Below, one piece after another: positions 1-12,892 of a DNA stretch of 64,000 bases. The translations under genes were made by a program, and so were the position numbers. Source of the stretch: Strongyloides papillosus (lineage: Eukaryota; Nematoda; Chromadorea; Rhabditida; Strongyloididae); NCBI GenBank assembly GCA_005656395.1, contig SRSI01000079.1, positions 2,418,001-2,482,000 of the forward strand, read 5' to 3'. Each line of letters starts with the position of its first letter. The stretch's first letter is position 1. The notes beneath the pieces were generated by a model. The model was given only the letters and a program-made list of their open reading frames with translations, was not told where the DNA came from and did no database searches.

Positions 1-1130
1 TTGTTCTACAAACGCATGGGACAGATTTTTTAAATATTGTTTTATTGTGGAATTATTTAAATTTAAAAATTAATAATAAGTTTTTAAAAAATTTTCCCAT
101 ACTTGAATAAAAATCTTTAGGAATATTTATTGAAGCCTGTGCTTGAGCTACAGAAATGGTTAGGGTGTCATTTTGTAGCCAAGGGTTTGTTCTACAAACG
201 CATGGGACAGATTTTCGAAATATTACTTTTTAGTAAAATTATTCAAAATTAAAATAAATTTTTAAAAATTTTCTATACTTGAATGAAAATCTTTAGGAAT
301 ATTTATTGGAGCCTGTACTTAAGATACAGAGATGTTTATAGTCTCGTTTTGTAGCCAAGAGTTTGTTCTACAAACGCATGGGACAGATTTTTTAAATATT
401 GTTTTATTGTGGAATTATTTAAATTTAAAAATTAATAATAAGTTTTTAAAAAATTTTCCCATACTTGAATAAAAATCTTTAGGAATATTTATTGAAGCCT
501 GTGCTTAAGCTACAGAAATGGTTAAGGTGTCATTTTGTAGCCAAGAGTTTGTTCTACAAACGCATGGGACAGATTTTCGAAATATTACTTTTTAGTAAAA
601 TTATTCAAAATTAAAATAAATTTTTAAAAATTTTCTATACTTGAATGAAAATCTTTAGGAATATTTATTGGAGCCTGTACTTAAGATACAGAGATGTTTA
701 TAGTCTCGTTTTGTAGCCAAGAGTTTGTTCTACAAACGCATGGGACAGATTTTTTAAATTTTGTTTTATTGTGGATTTATATAAATTTAAAAATTTTAAA
801 ATAATTTTCAAAAAATTTTTCCATACCTGAATGAAAATCTTTAGAAATATTTATTGGAGCTTGTACTTAAGATATAGAGATGGTTATAGTCTCGTTTTGT
901 AGCCAAGAGTTTGTTCTACAAACGCATGGTACAGATTTTTTAAATTTTGTTTTATTGTCTAAAAATTAATATTTTTAATAATTTTTTTCATATTTTATTG
1001 ACGTTGACTAAAATAATTTAATAATATTTATTGAAGTGTGTATATAAGTTACAGAAATGGTTGATATCTCATTTTGTAGCCACGAATTTGTTCTACAAAC
1101 GCATGGAACAGATTCTTGAAATTTTAGTAT
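1..1130. repeat. Satellite array with alternating 186/176-bp monomers
   Basis: Seven copies of a monomer begin with the block TTGTTCTACAAACGCATGG, at 1, 187, 363, 549, 725, 911 and 1088. Spacings alternate 186, 176, 186, 176, 186, 177. The copies at 1 and 363 are nearly identical, as are those at 187 and 549, so the first four form a 362-bp dimeric higher-order repeat. The copy at 725 has a first half like the 186-bp type and a second half like the 176-bp type. Later copies decay and the array ends around 1130. It continues off the left edge. Confidence 0.93.
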
Positions 1131-1679
1131 TTAAGAAAGATATAGGTTAATTGATTATCAACAAAAAAAAAATTTTTTGAATTTTTAACAAATTTATATA
1201 TCAATAGATTCAAAATTTTACGCTGATTATGAATATGTTATTTGTTTATCATTATTGTTATTTATTAAAATGTTATTTATCATTAAAAAAGTAAACACTT
1301 TTCAACAACTTTTTATCATTGGAATAATGTTTTTTTTAAAACATTAAGGATGACAGGTTGCTAAATATATAACTTTTTTATTATCAAATACCAAATTAAT
1401 TTTTCAATACTTTGTTTTATTATAATAAATTATTAAATTAAAATAATCTTGTCAAAAAGTAACCAAAACTTGATATTCTTTAAATTTTTAAAATAAACTC
1501 CCCACTATTATATAACAACCTTATCACTCAGACATACATTCAAAGACAATTACATTGTTGACGTTATTCCATACATATTTTCCCCCACATATAAAAATTT
1601 TCGTATAATATAAATAAATGTAGACATATAGTCATATTTTCAACATCATCACACAATCCTTTTTTCTTATATTTCTCTA
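1131..1679. other. AT-rich intergenic spacer
   Basis: AT-rich sequence between the satellite and the first gene. It presumably holds the promoter of the AFG1-like gene. An 80-codon open frame on the minus strand overlaps exon 1 of that gene; it is lysine-rich, low in complexity and looks fortuitous. I see no other feature. Confidence 0.5.
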
Positions 1680-3119
1680 ATGCATTATCCCAATACTTAC
1701 TCAAATATACTTCAACTTTTACTAACAAAATATGGTATTTTTTTAACCTCTTTTCTGTTTTTTTAAATTTTTTTAGATAGAATTTTAACACGTACATTTT
1801 CTTCAAGTTTGGGTAATGGTAAAATCTTAACCTCGTATCTAAGAGAAGTTGAAAAAGGTAATTTAAAAAATGACGAGTTTCAAAAGAATATTATAAGTAG
1901 TATTGATAAATTACATGATGATGTGATTAATTTGAAGTCAACAAAATCATCCTTTCAGTTATTTTCTAAAATTTTAAATACAAAAAAAACTTTTACACAA
2001 CAAAATTGTAAAGGAATATATCTATGGGGTACCGTTGGATGTGGAAAGACAATGTTAATGGATCTTTTTTATGATAACATTGATATACAATTAAAAGATA
2101 GGGTTCATTTTCATTCTTTCATGCAAAAGTTTCACAAACAATTGCATCAATTAAAATTATCACTAAATTCTAATAGTAGATCAAGTCACAAAGAACATCT
2201 TGATTTGGTACCAAAGATAGCCGATGAAATTGTTGATAGATCAAAATTATTGTGCCTTGATGAACTTCAGGTAACTGATATTGCTGATGCCATGATTCTC
2301 AAAAGACTGTTTAATGAATTATTTGACAGAGGATTAGTCTTATTTTGTACTTCAAATAGAGTTCCAGATGATTTATATAAGAATGGTCTTCAGAGACATC
2401 AATTTATTCCATTTATTGATCTTATTAAAGATAGATGTATTGTACTTAATCTAGATTCAAAAATAGACTATCGTACTTTAACAGCTTCTAAAGGACCTAA
2501 TAGATGTTATCATCTTAACGATAATAAAGAGACTTCTAATATACTTGATAATACTTTTAAACTTCTAATTACAAAAGAAAATGAAAAAGTAGGCAAAAGA
2601 ATTTTTAATGTGCTTAATAGAAATATTCAAGTTTCCAAATGTGCTGGTGGAGTAGCCGATTTTAATTTCGAAGATTTATGTGTTAAACCATTAGGTGCTA
2701 TGGATTACTTAGTTTTAGCAAATACATTTCATTCAATAATAGTTAGGAATGTACCACAATTTAACCAGACTCTTTTAAGTGAATGCAGGAGATTTATTAC
2801 TATGATAGATACATTTTACGATCAAAAGGTAAATTTTTTTTTAATATTTAATAATTATATAATATCACTATAGGTTCGTGTCATATTATCAGCTGATGTC
2901 CCATTGCAAAATCTTTTTGATATGGATCAAAAAAATGAGGGACTAAGCGATTCTCAGAGATTTTTAATGGATGACCTTCAAATTAAAGATAAAGATGAAT
3001 CTGCTGCTGCTAGTATTTTTACTGGTGCTGAAGAATTATTCGCTTTTGACAGAACAAAATCAAGACTAACTGAGATGAGTTCTGACTCCTACTGGAAACA
3101 TCGTGAACCTTCGGGTTAA
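1680..3119 (+). CDS. AFG1-like mitochondrial AAA-type ATPase (AFG1L/LACE1 family)
   Basis: Spliced model 1680..1734, 1777..2828, 2874..3119, about 450 aa. The introns are 42 and 45 bases, GT-AG. Walker A is GTVGCGKT at about residue 103, and Walker B is LLCLDEL with the catalytic DE at about 180. The family segments [17 protein letters not shown] and SDSYWKHRE are present. The family is known as mitochondrial inner-membrane ATPases acting in protein quality control and respiratory-complex turnover. Exon 1 is only 18 codons. It was chosen because its ATG gives the phase-1 donor the next exon needs, and the joined N-terminus carries RTFSSS, which resembles a mitochondrial presequence cleavage region. 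The length fits the family (about 480 aa in human). The gene is convergent with the next one. The family call is secure; exon 1 is inferred. Confidence 0.88.
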
Positions 3120-3422
3120 TATTTAATAACTTCGTTACTATATTAACAATTTAGTTAGAAAATAGAATTTAGACTAATAAAATATTTTTTTCCTTGTTTT
3201 ATAAATAATTTTTTTTATTTTCGATATTTTTTAGTAGTATAATAATGTAGACAAATTACAAATAATACACCTTTCTAATAGATTCGGAATAATATTAACT
3301 TTTAGATCATTACAGTAGAAATACACTTAAAAAATTCATTATGCATTAAAAATTATCTTCAATTTTGACGAAAATTTGAGATAAAAATAAAAGAATCCTT
3401 AAAGCTCCGTGAAAACTGCACT
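3120..3422. other. Spacer between convergent genes
   Basis: AT-rich 3'-flanking sequence shared by two convergent genes. A polyadenylation-like AATAAA-type run lies near 3175. I see nothing else. Confidence 0.5.
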
Positions 3423-4814
3423 CTATGATATTCTTTTATAAATATGCAATCCACTGTTAGAAAGAATTGCATATGAAGAATCATCGATATATTTGATTGT
3501 TGTAATAGGACAATCTACACGAAAAATGTGATGAAGTGTTGAGTGATTCCAAAAGTATTTGTAAACAAAAACTCCACCACCATAAGTACTTATGCTATAT
3601 TCAGACATATCTGAATTAAAATCAATATTTGTAACAAGATCATAATTGTCCCATGTATTATCTTGATAACTTAAAGTCTCCATAAAATCGCCGTCATTAA
3701 CTTCAATATTATAATGGTAAACAGGTCCATCTCCTTCAGTTGTTATTAACTTGTATATTGAAGAGTTTCCTTTCTCCTTGAAAAATTTGATAAAGCTAAG
3801 CACTCTATTAAAACATTTAATTCTTCTTGTCAGAAATTTTTCTTTTGACGCAACTGTTATGTAAAGCTTTCCTGTGTCATTGAAAGCAATACAAAAATCA
3901 TACTGATCATCAGAATAAAATATTGTCCTTACATATGTTGAATTAGTTGGATAGTCACGGAAGATATGTGAAACAGTTGTCGGGTCACTTATATTCTCGA
4001 ATTTATTTCCTCCAATCTCAAATATTTGTGGAAGTGTATCGTGTAGTTGGAAGACAGCATAATCTTTTCCATTAAATGAGGCAATATTGGTGCAATTTAC
4101 AATACTATCCATAATTTTTTGCCCTACACATACAACAATTCCGATGTCATCAACAATATCAAATAATGTTAATATTGAATATAAAGGAATATAATCCATA
4201 TTGAAAACAGTCCACGATACAGCTAATTTATCACCCTTCGTACAGGAACTAACAACTTCAACAACATTCCCTTCATTTGTAAACCCATCACCTTTATCAA
4301 TTAAGTTTAGAAGATCATAACTACTTTCAATTTGAGCATCTTTAATATACAAAAGGTTCCCAAAAATATCTAGTATCATTCTTCTCCCATCTTTATCAAT
4401 ATGGAGAGAGTCAGCGTTATTGTAAGCGCATTGGAAATATTCACTTCTATCATATTCCATTGTTTGGCTCTCCATTGTCTCTCTTATCAAGACTATCGTT
4501 ATCTGGTAACTTTAACAACTCGCTACTTAACACCGCACAATTTTGTGGAGCGATTTTCTTCTTTATCCAAGAATTATCTAGAACTTTATCGTCGACAAAG
4601 TTGTCCTCAAATTTTAATTCCACGTTATCACAAGACAATTGAAAACAGTTAACTTCTTCCAATTGTTTAATTACCTCCCTACTTGTCACTTTTCTATCCT
4701 TCAATTCCTTTAATTTCAATTCTAAAAAAAATCTATAATCAATATGAAAAATTAAATAAAAACCATACCAAGTTTAGCTACGTGTTCCTCGTCAACAATC
4801 CAATCTGATGACAT
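3423..4814 (-). CDS. Beta-propeller (WD40-like) protein of unknown function, three exons
   Basis: Exon 1 (4814..4769, begins MSSDWIVDEEHVAKL) joins exon 2 through a clear 47-base intron at 4722..4768. Exon 2 has a charged, probably coiled-coil stretch. Its frame closes near 4450, while the main 355-codon frame (to 3423) opens at about 4490. A very short intron joins the frames: 4503..4533 (31 bases) or 4493..4526 (34 bases) both restore phase, giving about 437 aa. The main part has recurring beta-strand-like segments ending in hydrophobic-aspartate pairs, such as CPITTIKYIDDSSYAILS near the C-terminus. I cannot name the protein. Alternatively, two genes overlap here and the second starts at the ATG at 4475. 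The gene is divergent from the gene at 5597. Confidence 0.6.
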
Positions 4815-5596
4815 GTATTTATATAATAAATTACAATATAGCAAACTATCTCTACTTGTTCGTTAAATGAAATATTATGTAGTGACAAAAATTTCCTTCT
4901 CCTTTTGTTAAATAACTACTGATAGTGGTTAACAGGATATTTTAAACAAACTATCAATCATTGGCATGCATTTCTCCAATACAAGGTTCTTCTCAAGACT
5001 TTGCAGTTGGTGTATGGTGATTTAATCTCCTGTTTATTTTTGTCATTTAAGTGTATGTTTTTTAGAATATGCTATGTGATTAACTGTAATATTGGTATGA
5101 CATAAAGAATCTTCGTCATTAATTGTCTTAATCTGTGATAATGTTTTCATAGAGTGGAATTTTAATCTTGTCTGGGGAAAATATAATTACTAGTCTTGAG
5201 ATTTATCTATCAAAAATCTTTTGGAAAACAACTTTAAAGGTATTAATTATCACAAGATTTATTTTCAATAAATATTTCGTAGTTCCGATAAGATATTGAA
5301 ATAAAAAATATCTAATTTTTCATAATTTTCATGAATGTGCTTTGCAAGGAAAAGAGCGATTATAAAGAACCAAATATGAATGTGGTATATTTCTTATTGC
5401 AAGTAGACTTTAACTTTGATTAAACTTTTTGTAAAAGTTATAATGAAATGGGAAGATATTTGGTAGTCTTATCAAATTTGATATTCAAATGATAAATGTT
5501 AATTGGTGAATTACGTACATTTCGTCGTTAGATTTTTAAAAGTATTTTGTAACCCATTCAACAATAGGATAGGAAAATTTTTAATTTCACTTCAAA
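4815..5596. other. Divergent intergenic region (putative bidirectional promoter)
   Basis: About 780 bases between two divergent start codons, AT-rich but less homopolymeric than the later non-coding DNA. No conserved regulatory motif is recognised and no long open frame is present. Presumably it holds both promoters. Confidence 0.4.
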
Positions 5597-8500
5597 ATGG
5601 TTGATATCTATGGAGTTATAGATGAAATTGTTGATACAAAAATATGTTCGTGGTTTTCTGATATTAAGGTAATTAAATATTTCAATGGAAATTACTTATT
5701 TTTTTAGGAATACATTATTAGCAAAAAGATTAATTCTCAGGAAAGCCGGTTGGTGTCCGATAAAAAGTTATTAGGAGAGTATATCAAATTCCCGGAGAAG
5801 ATCAATGTTAACCATGCTCAAAGAGTTATCTTTCAAATGATTCTCCGTTATTACAATGTCAAATTAGAACGAGAATTTTTTGAAGATGGTAGAGAATTTT
5901 TATTGGTGTCTTTTTTTAATGAAATTACCGTAGAATCGGTTATTAATGAAGATATCTCGACATACTACTATTTTCTTCAATGCAATAAACTTACTGTCAA
6001 ATCGGTGGAATCTTTTTTAAAAAAATTGTGTGTCTTTTTTCTCAAAGGACGCAGTGATGTTGTAGAAGTTTATAAACGTTATGATGATAATAATGAAGAA
6101 GCAGTAGTTTTCTTGAACGATATAATTTTTATTCTTAACGAGACGTACAAATATCTTATTGAAAGATGGAGTGTATCTGATACAATTCAAGAACTTAAAC
6201 GGGCCTTTAGAAGTCTTCTTCAATTAATGACTAAGTTAAATGATTTGCCATATGAATTTTACCTGCAACAATTTTTATCAACCGTAACATGGGATATACG
6301 ATTTCAATATGTTGTTTTACCATTTTTCATTGAACATATCAAAATTACAGATAAAAATGAGGACAATATAAGGACATTAATTAATGATATATTTGAGAGA
6401 ACAACTTTAAATCAATTTAACAGAGAATATGCTTCAATTACTAGTCCTACAATAGTTGCGATTGCAACAGTTGTCTGTTCATCGGAATCTAGTAATCTTA
6501 AAGATTGTCTTTCTTCTTATCTCTACCATATGTTTACTTTCTCCGCAAAACAAGTTAATAGAACTTCTTGTAAATTATGGATACCAAGATTAATTAAAGT
6601 TCCAGGAATGGTTGGGATTTTTAATGGGTTAATGAAGAAAATAGGGATAGAATTTGTAAATTTAAGATCGAATTATTATGATAGAACTAAGGAAGTTCAA
6701 GAATACAGAGAAGAAACATGTATTGATTATGAAAAACATACTGATGCTCCCCATCAATTAGAATTCAAATTGGATAATCTTCTATACTCTTGGATTATAA
6801 TCTACAATTCATTGATTTTAAAAGATCTTAAAGATATTCCACCACTTTTAATTGCTGCTTTAAGATATCGCTCAAATTTTGTTGTTATGGAAGCGTTAAA
6901 TATATTTTTACTAAAGTTTCAAAACGCCAGTAATTTTCATACGCATCTTCATGAATTTTTCTACAATCACATGTCCACAGATGACTCACAGATAAGGGAT
7001 ATTATGCTTAAGAATTTAGACAAATTGAATTTAAAAAAGAATGATATTCTTGCAATGTATATAAATGCATTTCTTATACAAGATATATCATGTATTAACT
7101 ATCAACGTCTTATTATGTGCTTATCAATCTTGGATTATTATCCTGATTGCTACGTTGGTAATGGAGATGTTCTTCTATCATGTGCTGGGCATGATGATCA
7201 TAGTATAAGGCAATTAGCTTTGAAATATATTCTTAAGAATCGTCCAAGTGATTTATCCTATATTTTTAAGACTGTTCTTGAATATATTGATGAAGGCAGG
7301 AATATAGAAGTTGTAGAAGATGTTCTGAAGGATGGGATTTTACAACTAAATGAGTTTAGAAATAGTAAAGATGAATTTCAAAAATATTTTGATAATTTAA
7401 AAGTAGAAACTTCATTGAGTGATACATTTTCATACTATCTGGATTCAATCGCTTTAAAGTACTATAATGCAGTAGATTTGAAAATGATTGAATCAATCGG
7501 AGAAAAATGCATACAATTAATTGATAACAAGATGATTCAAGGAGGATCAGATAAACTTGGTATATCTCCACCACTAGTTGATTTGTATGAAAATTTAAAA
7601 AAAGGAATATCAAAAGAAGGTAAAAGTAATGAAGAAATAACATCTGAGTTCGGAGTTATTTTAATTGCTTACTCTCAAGAACTTTTTTATAACTGTAAGA
7701 CGTTAGAAAATTTAATTTGTCTTCAGGAGAAAAATTGCAATAGTTTGGAACTAATTGAGAAAATGCTAAGATCAATTAGAGATTGTGCTTTAAGAACACG
7801 ACATAAAGGAATAAATGACGATAGTTGTGAAATCTATGGGAATTGTGTGAAAATCTTGTCGAAAAATAAAAATGCAGTAAATATTCTACAAAATGCTTAT
7901 GAAGAATTTAAAAAAATGTTCTTTGACTCACATTTCCAAGCAAGGAACCTTGCTTTTTGGAGAATATACATGGTGTTTGTGGATGAAGGATTTCAAGATT
8001 TTGATGAATTGATATCAACAGTTTTAAAGTTAACGATGCCTGATGATATATCGAAAGTAGAGGATTCAATGAAGATAAGGTATTTAAAATTACTAAAGGC
8101 TTTCTTATCGTCTTCAAATTTTTCATTTACAAATTACTATCCAGAATTACTGGAAAAATTATGCCGAAATTATCCTATTGAAACATATTCAGTTCGTTCT
8201 GCTATGGGTCATGTTTTTGGAAATTTAATTAAAAAAATATTTTGCGGGTGGCCGGAAAATGTTCCTTATTTCAATTTTATTCTCCAATATCCCGAATTAT
8301 TTTATAGAGCTATAAAGGAAGTTCAGACACTTCGGAATTCAATTAATAACCCATCGCTATTCTTCGTCTTAACTATATTTCAGAGATTGGTTTTTGTTGA
8401 TGAGGTATTTTATGATAAAGAAATGGTTGTTTTCCTGAAAACACTGAAATCTATCTTCATTGAGATGCTTCAGAAAACTCATAGTTATTTTATCCGTGAG

Positions 8501-9145
8501 CAGCTTATTGGCGCACTATATAATTTGATTCCAAATAACAAAAGGAAAGAATTTTCTAAGAAACTAGAATGTTTTACAAAAACTATAACAAATTCTAATT
8601 TGAGAATGTCGTTTGATCGTCTTCTATTTCAAGTACAACAGGAATACCCTTACAAATATCCAGATCCAAAATTCTCAAATTATTATTCTACCTCTACACC
8701 AGTTTATAAATCATTATCAAAGTCAATTGATGATGGGTCTTTTTTATCAGAAGTGTTTTTTATCTTGACAAATGCTACATCACCATCAGAAAGATTACGC
8801 CTTAATGTATCATATAGGATTGTAGCTTTGGCACCAAATATGTGCTATCTTGAGACCAAAACACAATTGCAAATACTTTTATATTTAGCATCATTATTAA
8901 TGGATGAAATTGATATGATCAGAATGATATGTTGTGAATTTGGGACAACACCGAAATATCCAAGTATGGATAATCCTACGAGAATTTTGGCTAAAATATC
9001 AAAATTAATTAAAGGTTTACCACTATCAAAAGATGAAATAGATACCGTTATTGATAATTTCTTAAAGGAGAATATTTCGAAAATAAGAATATATAACAAA
9101 TATTTTGAACCGCTAATCATTCGCTCCTTATCAGATTATATTTAA
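5597..9145 (+). CDS. Large helical-repeat protein, possibly THADA/Trm732-like
   Basis: Exons 5597..5668 and 5708..9145 with a 39-base GT-AG intron, about 1169 aa, start MVDIYGVIDEI. The protein is alpha-helical throughout, with HEAT/ARM-like stretches (for example HDDHSIRQLALKYIL). No membrane segment or enzymatic motif is visible. The segment LRTRHKGINDDSCEIYGNC resembles the HrGAfe motif of DUF2428 in THADA/Trm732 proteins. It is followed by SHFQARNLAFWRIYMVF at the place of their RRSAGLP segment, and a C-terminal LMDEIDMIRMICCEFG resembles their DED-VR motif. Those proteins are partners for 2'-O-methylation of tRNA position 32. It is shorter than human THADA (about 1950 aa). The assignment rests on motif memory only; any HEAT-repeat scaffold is possible. 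Confidence 0.85.
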
Positions 9146-9462
9146 AATATATTTTTTATTGTGTATATGTGTAATAATAAAACAATATTTTTATAAAGCC
9201 ACAAAACATAACATATAGTATTCGTGTTATCATAGAAATTTTTATCATTACAAGTATAAAAGAGATAATTCTAGGTTAAATCTTCTTACCATCTGAAAAA
9301 ATATAAATAATAAGGGAAATGAATCCCATATAATCTGAGATCAATAATATAATGATCACACTTTTAAACTTTCTTATATCATTTTTAATTTTCTTATCAC
9401 AATTTATTATGATATTGCATTAATGTACCTTCTTCTACTTTTAATGTCTAAAATATTCCTTC
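9146..9462. other. Intergenic spacer
   Basis: AT-rich; contains the 3' end of the preceding gene and presumably the promoter of the receptor gene. No further feature seen. Confidence 0.4.
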
Positions 9463-12100
9463 ATGTATTTTATCATTACTGTTATTATATCAAATTTAAT
9501 AATATTTAATGAATCTATTGGAAATTTTAATAACAAAAATGTTGAAAATATTCAAGTAGCTTCTTTGTATACACTTCATACTGGTAATAGGGGTATTCTT
9601 TGTGATACACTAGTTCCAGAAAATGTTATTTTACTTTTGGTTCATGATTATGCTATACAATACATTAATAGGTTTGTTTTAAAATTTATTAGTTTTTCTT
9701 ATCATTATAACCTTTTTAATAATTTTCTTTTTAATTAGGAAGTATTTAAATGATATTGGGTTAACAGTAACAAGTAATTATGCGGATACATGCGATGATA
9801 CATCAATAACAATACAAAAAACTGTTGAACTTGTTGGTGGATCGCAATATTGTCAAGATGTCCAACCTATCAGTAAACCATTAATATCAAATGATAAAAA
9901 TTATACCATAGCAAGTATTGGATGTTTTAGTTCAGAAATTGGAGCAACAATTGTTTATCTTTTTCAAGCATTTTGTATTCCTGTTATCAGTGCTATATCT
10001 AATAGTGTTCTCTTGGATGATCCCAAAACATATCCATACTTTGTAAGAGCTGGAGCAAGTAATTATTATAAAATGCAAACTCTTATACACTTAATTCAAT
10101 CGCAAATGTGGTTTCATATTATTGTAATTAATGATTCAACTATGTTAGGAACATCAATGAGTAAAACGTTAAATAATATACTTTCTCCATGCATCATGAT
10201 TGATACAAGAGATAATCTTTTTAGATTTCCTTGTGTTGAAAGATATTTGGAGATACCTTTCGATAATCCAGAAAAATCAAGTTCTGCTACATATAGTGCC
10301 TTATTAGATTTAAAAACTCTCTTGCAATCAACTTCAGCTCGCGTCATTGTCCTTCTAATGGAAAGTCAAAATGTTAATATTTTGTTAAATCAAAATTTCT
10401 GGAATAAGACTAAATTTCAATACCAATTTGTTATTATTGATAGTGATGAATTAGAAATTAATCCATTACTCAATTATGGTATATTAATTGAAGAACATGT
10501 TGAACCATTTAGGCCATTAGATAGTATAGTCATGTCAATAGTTTTAAACGAAACTTCTAATATCTATGTTCAGGAATTAATTGAAATGCAACATTTATGT
10601 TGCTGGGGTATGGATGATAAATGTCCTTATTCTATAAAATGTACAGGTGATGAAAAAATTAAAGATATTAATAAAGCAGCAAGAAGACAAGCAGGATTAG
10701 TTTTTAATGCAGTAAATATGCTGGGTGTTGCTTTGAAAGATTTTCATAAAGTTTATTGTAACAATGAATGGGGTTTATGTGATAATTTTATAAAAAATGC
10801 CTATGGAAATATTTTAATGGATTATATTCTTAATTCAACATTTCTAAGTTACGATAATAGTATTTTTCATTTGTATAATAGGAGTGCTTATCCAGAATAC
10901 GACATTTATCAGTATATTAATGGATCATTTACTCTTCTTATCAATAAATACCAAACTATTAAAGGACCGCAAAAAAATCCTACAAGTAAAGATATTTTAC
11001 AATCAAAGTTAAGAAATGATACTGAAGCGGAGAATAACAATTGCCAAATAGATTGTTCTTTAAATCATGCTATTCCAATGACGATTGATACATGTTGTTG
11101 GACTTGTAAAGAATGTCGTGGTCCCGATAAATATGTTGATTCTTCAATATCTTGTAAATCTTGTCCTACAGATAAAATTCCTGCTCCAAATAAAAGTGCA
11201 TGTATACCAGAACCTATTCCCCCAGTTTTTATAAAACCAAATGCCGGTAAAATTATTTGCTTAGTTATTTCATCATTTGGTGTTCTAATATCAATATTAA
11301 GTCTTATCTTTCTATATTCAAAAAAAGGAACACCGATGTATAAAGCTTCAACGCCAGATCTTTTATATAGTCAATTATTAGCATGTTTTGGATTAAATAT
11401 ATGCTCAGGAATTATGATGCCAACTTCAAATATTTATATTTGTATTATTGGATGGGGTGGTTGTACCTTATTTATTACTACAATTCAAGCAAATTATTTT
11501 GCTAAAGCAATAAGAATTGGTAAACCGAAGTATATTGAAAAATTAAATTTTATTAGTACAAATCTTAGGACATCCTCTCATATTTTTGTTGCATTTTGTG
11601 GAGCAATTCAATTGATAATATTCCTTTTCTGGCTTTTGTTAAGAACGCCAACTATAAATAAAGATAATATAAGATTAAGGTATTGTTCGACAAATTCAGA
11701 TTATCAAACTTTAATTTTATTTACAATAAGTTTTATTTTACTATGCTTATCACTTCAACCACTTAGATTAGCTCTCAAAAACCGTTATATATTTCAAGTA
11801 AGGCAAGCAGGCTTTTGTTTTTTAGGACTTTTGTGTTTAGCTGCTTCATATCCTGTGCTATTTATACTCTTGTATACTCAAGATCTTGATGATCAAGCTA
11901 ATTCAATCGTTGGGATGTTAGTAGGATTAGTTCCTGCAAATATTGCTTTTTATACTTTTATTTTACCATCATTATGGCAAATGATCTTTAAAAGAAGTCA
12001 GAATTTACATGAATACATAAGTAGAGAAAGATCACGTCAATTTCAAGTTGGAAATATTATGTATTATGTTGATGCTGTTGTTCTCCAAAATGGTACATGA
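9463..12100 (+). CDS. Class C GPCR, metabotropic glutamate receptor-like
   Basis: Exons 9463..9671 and 9739..12100 (67-base GT-AG intron, phase 2), about 856 aa. It begins with a hydrophobic signal peptide (MYFIITVIISNLIIF). A periplasmic-binding-type ligand domain follows, then a cysteine-rich linker (CCWTCKECRGPDKY, CKSCPTDK) and seven membrane segments opening with KIICLVISSFGVLISILSLI and ending near PANIAFYTFILPSLW. The tail is short. Family members signal through G proteins at the neuronal surface. At the position of the conserved ligand-contact motif YASTS this protein reads SAISNSVLLDD, so the threonine that contacts the amino acid in vertebrate mGluRs appears absent. The ligand may therefore differ, or the receptor may be divergent. 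No frame damage seen. Confidence 0.9.
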
Positions 12101-12574
12101 CAAAAATATCTAACTATTCTCTATTTTTCTTGCATAATAATTATATATAGAATATTTACAAAGTTTGACAATAAAAATTTAACAACTAATTATTACTATT
12201 TTTAAAATATTAAAAAATGCTTTTTTTAACTTTAATTTGTTCAGTAGTTTTTTCGTTCTTTTCTTTTCCCCTCCACCAAAATTTCCTTTTATCAATTGAG
12301 AGAATTTTTTTCCCAAAGTTGTACTACTACATTACAAACAGCTTTTGTAGCATCTTCAAATTTTGCTTTTATGTGTTATTTGTATTGTTGTCTTGGGATC
12401 TCTTCCTTTAAAATACAAGTATTAAAAAATATATGTTTCCATTAAAACAAAAAATTCATTTTAACGTGAAGTTTTAATAAAAAATAATTGTAAAAAATCC
12501 AAATTGTATATATACGATCGAAAAGTATTTTAATTTAAAAAAGTTTTACCGCAATAATATAAAAAGTTGAAATA
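12101..12574. other. Intergenic sequence downstream of the receptor
   Basis: T-rich sequence. A 64-codon open frame at 12217..12411 is almost all F, L, S and Y and is probably chance. No feature is supported. Confidence 0.4.
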
Positions 12575-12840
12575 ACAGCTTAAAATAAGGTAAGCCGACT
12601 TCTGATTTTTAGGACTTTTATGCTTAGTTACTTAATTTCCTGTACTATTTATACCTTTATATAATTAGATCTTAATGATCAAGCTAATTATTAACATTTT
12701 AATATCATCTAGATGTTATATCACCTTTTGACCATGCCCTTCAGCACAAATTAAATTAACTGTAAAAATCAACATAATAATGAGAATAAAACTTTATCTT
12801 TAATTTCAAGTTAAAAATTATGTATATTGAAAGTAATCAA
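12575..12840 (+). pseudogene. Decayed partial copy of the class C receptor 3' end
   Basis: Sequence from about 12585 matches the receptor exon from about 11798 in the same orientation. Shared blocks include TTTTTAGGACTTTT, CTATTTATAC and GATCAAGCTAATT, then TTTCAAGTT followed by a TATGTAT block at 12807, matching 12039. The spacing between blocks is about 220 bases here and 240 in the parent, so the copy is collinear with small deletions. In-frame stops and frameshifts make it non-coding. It suggests a local tandem duplication of which only one copy survived. Confidence 0.75.
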
Positions 12841-12892
12841 ACCATAAAAAATATGTCCTGTAATTCCCAAAATAGTTATGATACAATTCATC

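Noticed and set aside
1564..1806. 80-codon minus-strand frame before the first gene
   Set aside because: Lysine-rich low-complexity translation overlapping exon 1 of the AFG1-like gene; no recognisable family.
12217..12411. 64-codon hydrophobic frame after the receptor
   Set aside because: Arises from T-rich DNA; almost only F, L, S and Y, with no signal of selection visible.
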